A DNA stretch of 64,000 nucleotides from Augochlora pura. Taxonomy: Eukaryota; Arthropoda; Insecta; Hymenoptera; Halictidae. The stretch lies in contig NC_135778.1 of the NCBI RefSeq assembly GCF_028453695.1, positions 7,202,166-7,266,165 of the forward strand, in the 5' to 3' direction. Positions 60,926 to 64,000 of the stretch are shown here, one piece after another. Numbering within the stretch: position 1 is the first letter of the stretch; each line of letters begins with the position of its first letter. The notes beneath the pieces were generated by a model that saw only the letters and a program-made list of their open reading frames with translations, had not been told where the DNA came from and searched no databases. Made by a program: the position numbers and the translations under genes.

Positions 60926-61129
60926 TCAATTCAACAACCTTGCCTGGAAACGCACCGTTATTGCCAGTCTATCAGCATTTTCAGCACCTGTGAGTGCTGA
61001 GAGCAGCTTTCCATCTCTGCAATACTTGGCAGTTATTTCGATTAAATCTGTGTGGAATTTCTCTGTGTCTTGTTCCTCTAAATTTTCTTTCGAAAGCATT
61101 GAAAAGAAGCGTGATTTATTACCATGTTT
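60926..61129 (-). other. Coding-like minus-strand frame, not recognised
   Basis: An open stretch of 67 codons on the minus strand (ATG at 61097-61099, stop at 60926-60928) contains ENLEEQDTEKFHTDLIEI and then KLLSALTGAENADRLAITV. Its residue mix is balanced, unlike composition artefacts, and resembles a real globular or helical domain. I cannot name the family. It may be an exon or a fragment of a decayed transposase. No clear acceptor or donor was found at the borders. A plus-strand 90-codon frame overlaps it and looks less protein-like. Confidence 0.27.
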
Positions 61130-61225
61130 TCAGATTGCTCCCGAAAGCTGCTACGGCAGCCATTAAAATGTAAATTCATCCATCAAAAATAATGTCATAT
61201 TTGGTTAGAAAATGGTGCAAGTATG

Positions 61226-61292
61226 AATAATAATAATAATAATAATAATAGTATAAATAATAATAATAGCATAAATAAACAATAATAATAAT
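61226..61292. repeat. (AAT)n microsatellite, interrupted
   Basis: AAT units in three blocks, separated by AGTATAA and AGCATAA. Confidence 0.93.
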
Positions 61293-63792
61293 CGTATCCG
61301 GAAAAATGACTGGCGAAAATTTCATGGTCGAATTTTTCACATATCAGTTTTTGACTATTGAAACAAGATAGTAAGTGAGAGCTAAATTTGTTAAGACCAA
61401 AATATGATAAATAAGCTTGCCTACTCTGCGCGTTCCTGTATGTATAGCTGAAGCCCCCATAATTTGCAGGGCTCTTTATTTCGAATATCGTCGAAATTTC
61501 ATGTGCCAGAATAAATTTGTAGTTTCAGTATAAAATAGTAAAATAAACTATTGCTTGACGATTATTTCAAGTTCACCGGTGGAAATGTATGGTAATAAAG
61601 AATGAACTGTTCATTTGAAACGGCAAATTCTCTCTGATACGGACACACGTAATGCGCCTCGTCCATACAGATGGCGGCGCACGGCAGAACGAGTTTAATT
61701 TATGGATTTTGTTCGTACACGTAGGTCGAAATGTTGCAACCGATGGGATTGTGGAAGGTACACGATCATATTTATATGGAAATGCGGATACGCGCGCACC
61801 GCAGGAAAAAAAAACGGGAATTGATGGAGCAGAGGGTCGAATCAAAACTTGCATCGTGATTACATGCGGCATTCCGCTAAGCTTGCAAACCGATAACATT
61901 GTTAATTTCATTATAAATATTCACCGACGAGTGTCGTTATCTCAATTTCCGTAACGGTCGGCGCGTTTTTTTCCTAGGATTTCTACCGAAATGTAAAATA
62001 CTGATATTACACCGATATTTTTCGGTTTTATCTTCCTAACCCTTACAAAATCTGAAATACAAAAATACCAGTATATTTAACGGTAGATACCAGTCATTTT
62101 AACGGCTTCTTTATCTGGTTCCAAAATTCCAAAGTATTTTTATTGTCAATATCATGCTAACAAATACAAAAATTTATGCAGTGTATAGTATGTTTACAAT
62201 ACTAAAATTTACAATAGTTGACAAATCTTATATGTGCGAAAAAAGTAACCCTCAACAACCAGGAAATGCGTTGGTATGTTTTAATTGGTATGATGATTAT
62301 AATATGAATTTAATAGATAAATATATATAATATATAATAAAATAAAAACAAAATCAATGAAATTTGATTAAATGAAAATTAATTAGTTTAAAAGATATGT
62401 TCCGAACGTCCATAAGATCGAATCACTGTGCGATGTCGGGTCGCCTAGCATACTTCAAAATTCCTGACTTACCAAAACATACGTCACCGAATACGCCCCA
62501 TCAAGTACCTACATAACTTCGAGTTGCCATCATCTGGGCTTTGTCCGTTGACAGGAACTACAGCCTTGAGAGACTACACGAACCCCTGACCTTACCATAA
62601 ATTAATCGAAAACGGAGTAGCGTCGGGTTATTTGGCTTCGATTTCCCTTAGAAACAAGCTGTCGCTGACGTGTAAGCTCCACTGCTCCTTACCGCACATA
62701 AAAAACTCGTGGATGACAAAAGCTCGAGATGACATGTCTCGAGATCCGAATCGAAAGTGTCCTTTTATCGTAGACAAGATACGATACTACAAATCTTCCG
62801 ACTCGTTTTTATAGTTGCTGACATTTCGTAAAAGAGAGACTCGTGTCATTTTTTCCTCGCAGCCGCAGAATTACGTTCGAAAATGAAATAAAATTCCATT
62901 GTATGATTGATTTGAAATTTTGCACACATTATTTTCTCGTATCACAATTTAGGCGGTTAAAACAAACAAAATCTCGAAAATAATGTTTGTAATTTGAGAG
63001 TAAAACAAAAGAGTGCAGAAAATAAGTGACACATCTCGAAGTCAGGTCTTTGATTCGAGCTATGTACCTCTGTCGTCAAAACATTTGTCCACGATGTTCG
63101 TATTTCTCCCCATTCCTAAATCCCTTGCGAAGTTTCACGATCTCCACTGATATCTTTTCTCTAATGAATCGTCTATAGCCCACGACAACAAAGCGATTGC
63201 AAATGCTGGTAGTAAGAACCGCTGTCTCTTGCCGTCTTAGCTGTCTACTTTTTTCTGTCTCGCCACGTTTTATCTTTTATCCACGAGCTTTCCTTGGCTA
63301 GGATATTGACGACTACATTCCCCTTGTCCACTTTCACGACACAAACAAAACTGACGCAGATTTTCTTTTAAATCGGAGACAAAGCAATAATATTTTCGAG
63401 ATTTCGAACATTTTCGGAATCTCGCACACCTCTTACATATAAAATCATACTAACTAATTTGACTCCGTGAAAACTTGAAAGATTCCGAGTCCTTCTTTGT
63501 TTTCTCATTTTTTGTATTGTTATACTTTAACATTAATGAATGTGAATATATAAATATAAAATAACTACTACTCTTTAATGTTGTAAAGCTTAAAATAAAA
63601 TTACGATATCTACTTAATTCTTTTAACGTAAATTTAATTTATTCATTTACGATTTTACATAGTTTATTGTATCATTATTAAAATTAGATGTGCGAATATA
63701 ATTTTTTTCATATATCTATATATAATCAATTAGTTATTGCAGAATTAATTACATGTAATTTTTATAATTGTATTCCTGCATGCATATATAAC

Positions 63793-63818
63793 TAACCTAA
63801 CAAAACTTTTATCTGCAG
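63793..63818 (+). promoter_or_regulatory. 3' splice acceptor of a 5'UTR intron
   Basis: CTAACCTAAC (branchpoint-like) is followed by a T-rich stretch and CTGCAG. Only 18 nt separate the AG from the ATG at 63837, so the intron lies within the 5'UTR. The upstream exon was not identified. Confidence 0.5.
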
Positions 63819-63836
63819 TCGTGCGAGACTTACAAA

Positions 63837-63962
63837 ATGGCAAAAAATAAAGTTGCTAAAGAGGTCCTGACTTATGTATTGGGAATATGTGTTCCAACAG
63901 CTAAACAAAATGCAGCTAAAATACGTGTACGTAAACTGGAACTAGATAATCATCTCTTACAG
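63837..63962 (+). CDS. First coding exon of an unidentified host gene (partial; continues beyond the window)
   Basis: An ATG in good context (ACAAAATGG) opens 42 codons that end in CAG followed directly by GTAAGT, a consensus 5' splice donor in phase 0. If the exon were not spliced, the frame would stop five codons later. A pyrimidine-rich stretch ending in CTGCAG (AG at 63817-63818), with CTAAC branchpoint-like sequence before it, puts the exon start at 63819. This implies an upstream 5'UTR exon. The peptide is basic: it starts MAKNKVAKEVLTYVLGIC, and the last 20 residues (KIRVRKLELDNHLLQ) have heptad-like spacing, suggesting that a coiled coil begins here. I do not recognise the family. A small coiled-coil chromosomal or cytoskeletal protein is possible, but that is a guess. 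No signal peptide or membrane segment is seen. Exon structure is fairly sure; function is unknown. Confidence 0.7.
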
Positions 63963-63968
63963 GTAAGT
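63963..63968 (+). promoter_or_regulatory. 5' splice donor GTAAGT
   Basis: CAG|GTAAGT is a perfect match to the metazoan donor consensus and ends the first coding exon in phase 0. Confidence 0.7.
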
Positions 63969-64000
63969 AAACTTCAATAATATTTGTATGATAGTAGATT

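Larger units (their letters stand above)
59225..63792. other. Non-coding DNA; one coding-like minus-strand frame
   Basis: AT-rich overall, with GC-richer parts at 60300-60850 and 61650-61970. AAT repeats lie at 61226-61292. The minus-strand frame at 60926-61129 is listed separately. The last kilobase before 63793 is very AT-rich and is taken as the 5'UTR intron of the terminal gene. Confidence 0.45.

Noticed and set aside
63480..63792. Core promoter directly upstream of the terminal exon
   Set aside because: The very AT-rich sequence contains many TATA-like words. The acceptor at 63817-63818 indicates an intron here, so promoter calls would be meaningless.

Overview
The window looks like insect nuclear DNA, most likely hymenopteran (bee or ant). 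This is inferred from four things: patchy base composition with CpG-rich islands in AT-rich DNA, many GA/CT microsatellites, mariner/Tc1-type ends with TA duplications, and many short TTAA-flanked elements. Two runs of exactly 100 N (14589-14688 and 51599-51698) mark scaffold gaps. No operons, tRNA genes, rRNA genes or CRISPR arrays were seen.

Protein-coding content is very sparse. The one host coding exon I can support is at the extreme right: a 42-codon first coding exon (63837-63962, +) with a splice acceptor upstream and a GTAAGT donor downstream. The rest of that gene lies outside the window. Nearly all other long open frames come from low-complexity DNA, CpG-rich patches or transposon remnants. 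The bulk of the window is therefore intergenic or long-intron sequence.

The structure that can be read is a collection of transposable-element relics. 1-4.2 kb: unique DNA with GC-rich and G-rich patches. 4.2-4.45 kb: a 240-bp mariner-derived MITE. 4.5-9.2 kb: GA/CT-rich DNA. 9.2-9.83 kb: two neighbouring TTAA-flanked elements, the first holding a palindrome array. 19.5-21 kb: a Tc1-like end, a mariner end and a complete hAT-type MITE with 8-bp target duplications. 22.6-25.1 kb: three TTAA-flanked MITEs, one of them inserted inside an older interspersed repeat. 32.4-34.75 kb: an old repeat and a 1.37-kb long-TIR mariner-like element with an internal GC-rich inverted repeat and a 43-bp palindromic tandem array. 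37.5-38 kb: another TTAA element beside another copy of the old repeat. 39.2-41.6 kb: a CpG-rich island and a G-rich tract. 48.6-49.5 kb: a deletion derivative of the 33-kb element, followed by a further TTAA MITE. 52.8-55 kb: an old repeat, a foldback element and an internally deleted mariner transposase relic. 55.2-57 kb: retroelement-like debris. 58.8-59.2 kb: a second foldback element.

The most unusual signal is that two otherwise unrelated elements (TTAA type at 9.2 kb, mariner type at 33-34 kb) both carry a tandem array in which a perfect 16-bp palindrome with an AT core recurs every 43-45 bp.
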